Assembly: GCA_003342895.1 (NCBI GenBank)
Contig: PTFA01000024.1
Span: 4,707,505-4,771,504, forward strand
Reading direction: 5' to 3'
DNA from: Casuarius casuarius
Taxonomy: Eukaryota; Chordata; Aves; Casuariiformes; Casuariidae
Length of the DNA: 64,000 nucleotides
Made by a program: the position numbers and the translations under genes
The notes under the pieces: generated by a model
Database searches by the model: none
What the model was told of the DNA's origin: nothing
Seen by the model: the letters and a program-made list of their open reading frames with translations, nothing else
Shown here: in pieces, positions 60,933-64,000 of the stretch
Position numbering within the stretch: the first letter of the stretch is position 1
Layout: the number at the start of each line of letters is the position of its first letter

Positions 60933-63900
60933 TTTTTTTTTTTTTAATGTATATTATTTTGTGTGGCACTACTCAATAAGCAAATTAAATCAGGATTTCC
61001 TAGAATGGGGAGAGGTCTTTAAAAAGAAAATGAAGGCTGTATGCAGTCTATTTAGAGCCTTAATTTTGTACGCAGCATCAGTAATATAGAATTCAAGCAT
61101 CACAAGGTCGGTAAAAGTAAACTAAGTCTAAGGAATATTTATACTCCTAACTTACTGTTGTTAGTGCCATTATTCTCCTAGATTCCCTGCCTCATAATCA
61201 TCAGCTACAGAAACTTTATTCAGGCTCTCCATGCCACTTCAACTGATGCCACTTGAAGTACAAGGTACTAGGAAACTTTAATTTGGTTGCAGATTGCTTT
61301 TTTCTGTTATTATAATTCAGCTGGATCAATCAATCTCAACTACACTTTTAACTCACTGAGTCACAGACACATTCATAGGATCTGAATTGTTATGTTTATA
61401 TTCAGCAGACAGAGTGTTGTAAACTGGTATCATCAAGTCCAGTCTGACTAGATAGCCACTGCGCTGAAAATAAAAGCGATTTCCTCTAAGTGATTTCTGA
61501 AAGTGTTTTATGGCTGCGCTGATCTCAAACCTTGATGCTAAACTGCCAGCCAAACAGTTCAAATGGCACCCATATACAATAATGTTTTGGAGTTTTATTG
61601 TATTCATTAGAAATTGTAAGAAAGGCCATATGGAATCCAAGCATGGACAAGAAAACGACCATCTAGCTAGTGTTTATTGTTTCCATCTATCTTATTTTCT
61701 CTGTCACTGTGTGTCCTTTTACCAGGAGAGCGAGCAGAAATAATTCAGCTTGCTTGCCATCGTGCTTACCGCCACTTTTCCTGTTCAACTCATTTAGCTT
61801 ATAGTAACATTTCTCCTTCCTTCCTTTTCTCACTCTGAATTTTCTTTACTGATATTTTCTATTTCACTCCAAAGCCAAATAGTCTTCGCAGCACAACCTT
61901 ATGTTTATGACTAGCTTTATTCAAACATCATTTGGCACACACAAACAAGTTATTCTTACTACACCTCATACACACAGAAATCACATGGACTGCAGCATAT
62001 GCTATTTTAAAAGATGGGGACTGGTTTTTTTTCCAGGCAATTGTAGATAGTACCAACTATATGCATAGCAACACCTGATCTGCAAACACACTCCAACACC
62101 AATTCACCAGCAAGGATGTAAAAGAACTATGCAGTCCTTCACCTTTCTAAATCATTAGGATCAGCGAAGGCTGTAGCTGTGCAGCTTCCTCATCACAGCG
62201 CAGTTTGATCCAACCTGCATAGAGCGTTTATCTGCATTTTTACTGTGGGTTCCAACAAACGCATACAACTACGCATACCTGACTATGAAAACAGGCACTC
62301 TTAGCCCGAACGGTAATGACCATCCTTCATTCTTGGGTTTTTCTGGACTTCTTTAGCAAACTTAAATGTAAATTATAACGTGGCAAATGGTAGAATAGAT
62401 CTGCTTTAAATCCACTACCTATGCCACATGAATGAAATAGTTTCTGTAGAACTAAATGAAATCAAATCTTGTGCACCCCAAATCTCACTAGTGATTGACA
62501 TAATTAGTACTCCAAAGTATGAAAAGAAAACAATAAAGAAATATATTCTCACTTTAACATTGTGTCTTCACATCACATAGGAACAATATCCAACAATGAG
62601 TGCCATAATATCAATAACACAAAGTGTGACTATTAAACCTCCCCACTGGAAGCACTGCGTACACTGACAGCTTCTGAATCCATGTACTACTCAGGATTTA
62701 CTTTTATATTCATTCTGCAGAAATTTTTTCCAGTAAAAGGCTCTGTATGTACAGACTGCTAACCCTACTTTGCACTGAACTGAAAACAGTGGTTGTCGGA
62801 CTGGCAGTTTTCCTTTGTCGTACAATTTGTTTTCTTGCTTGTAGGGTTAAGAGCAGGAGATACAAATTATCTGAGGTAAAATTACTAGTTGAAGATGGAT
62901 TTCATGGGAATATTAAATCATCTATTCTATTTGCATATTGGCAGATAATCTGCTAGAGCTATCTAAATTAGTTTTAAATAGTTCAATGTGTGAGGGAAGC
63001 AGTAAAGCACACCATGATAAAACAAAGATCCTGAGGGTTTCTACATCATTACATTTCAATTTTGGTTGGAGGAAGAGCAAATGAAACCTGAATTAAGCTC
63101 TTCTACACATTTGTAAGTTGGCAGAACTTTTTCAAATCTTCATTACATTTTTAATGACCTGTCATTTTCCAAGCAATATATAGCAATAACTTATGTCTAG
63201 ATGCATTAACCCAGGAAAATATTTTATGAATGAATTACAAAGAAATCTAGGACTTTCAGAATGGATAGCAACCTAACTTTTCTCAAACTTTACAAATGCT
63301 ATGTTGGCTCATCTAATATTTCAGGGTTTGTTCCATTCAATTTCCTTTTGTATGCTTCTAGAGAAGGTATAGCCTTGAATGTATACTGCACCTGTGGTAC
63401 TCCTAATTATGTTACAGACCAATAAAGCCAGCAGAGAGATTCTTTGGTCAATAGAAGCCATTTTTCTAGTTTCTACTATGAACAAATGCATAAAAATACA
63501 ACCTGAAATAGTCAAATAGCATCATCTTGTTTTTTCTTCTATATACAAACACAGATAAAACAAAATCAAGTGAGACAAAGATTTAGATTAAACCCTAAAG
63601 ACTGAAGAATTAGAATAACAGAATAAAAAAACAAGCTTTAACAATTACTCAGACTGGAAAACAGATAACTCTAAGAACCTATTTTACTAGAAATACTATT
63701 CAGCAGAAATGTTATTTTGCTCTTAATTTTTTCAAATAATTCCTTAGATGTAGATGAGCTGCAGATGGACATATATGCTAAATATATGTCCTTACCCAGT
63801 CCACTGCCTAGACACAACAGTAGGCCAATGAATACTGCATACACTGAGCTCTCTATGGACCTATGAGGTGGAAGGGAAGGACCTGCAGGTGCTTTTCTGA

Positions 63901-64000
63901 TTTCAATTTCAGCCACAGAAGCATGTCCCCAGCTGAGTCAGTAGATCATTTTATGCTAGCAGCACTGAGAAGCCCTCAGCTTGCCTTGCGATGAGAGGAT
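60933..64000. other. Non-coding sequence to the window end
   Basis: No gene recognised. The minus-strand 95-codon frame at 61353-61640 crosses a stretch (CATTCATAGGATC, CATCAAGTCCAGTCTGAC) that faintly recalls a CR1 3' end, but the match is too short to call. The remaining frames are short and overlap on both strands. Confidence 0.5.

Noticed and set aside
61370..61460. Possible third CR1 3' end (CATTCATAGGATC, CATCAAGTCCAGTCTGAC)
   Set aside because: The similarity is short and lacks the following CR1 order, so it is not distinguishable from chance.
1..64000. A novel multi-gene or defence-type system
   Set aside because: The window is vertebrate nuclear DNA with no gene cluster, no CRISPR-like array, no intact transposon or virus and no repeated gene modules. 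Nothing supports such a system.

Overview
The window reads as nuclear DNA from a sauropsid vertebrate, most likely a bird. The base composition is A+T-rich with few CpGs. There are no operons, bacterial-type genes, SINEs or L1. The only interspersed repeats I can recognise are two old, degraded 3' ends of CR1 LINEs (16060-16335 and 31093-31690, both on the minus strand). CR1 is the dominant retroelement of birds, turtles and crocodilians; so low a repeat density over 64 kb fits a bird best. The species and locus cannot be fixed from sequence alone. The window opens exactly on a HindIII site (AAGCTT) and holds isolated single N's at 7266 and 16221, which suggests a finished or near-finished clone insert.

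No complete protein-coding gene is visible. The longest open frames (up to 158 codons) lack coding character and are chance frames in A+T-rich DNA. The window is probably a gene desert or one or more large introns. The best coding candidate is one minus-strand exon at 25094-25233 (possibly to 25274): 46 open codons, a G+C-raised interval and a strong GTAAGA donor. I could not assign it to a family. Weaker exon-like segments lie at 33111-33208 (plus, inside a 500-bp G+C-rich block), 54725-54833 and 54919-54968 (minus, 85 bp apart), and 43414-43431 (minus, an 18-nt microexon candidate).

Layout: 1-16 kb is unique A+T-rich sequence with a triplicated TGATTCA motif, a poly-T tract and a compound microsatellite. 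16-21 kb has a degraded CR1 and a long A-rich low-complexity tract. 21-31 kb has short two-copy tandem duplications and the best exon candidate. 31-34 kb has the second CR1 and the G+C-rich block. 34-53 kb is A+T-rich sequence with conserved-element-like stretches, a palindrome and a 38-bp Z-DNA-type tract. 53-55 kb has a G-quadruplex motif and the exon-like pair. 55-64 kb is unique sequence with small repeats.

I saw no tRNA, rRNA, CRISPR array, intact transposon or retrovirus, and no sign of a novel multi-gene system. The observations worth following are the possible exons, several non-B-DNA motifs, and a recurring pattern of young 14-24-bp tandem duplications.
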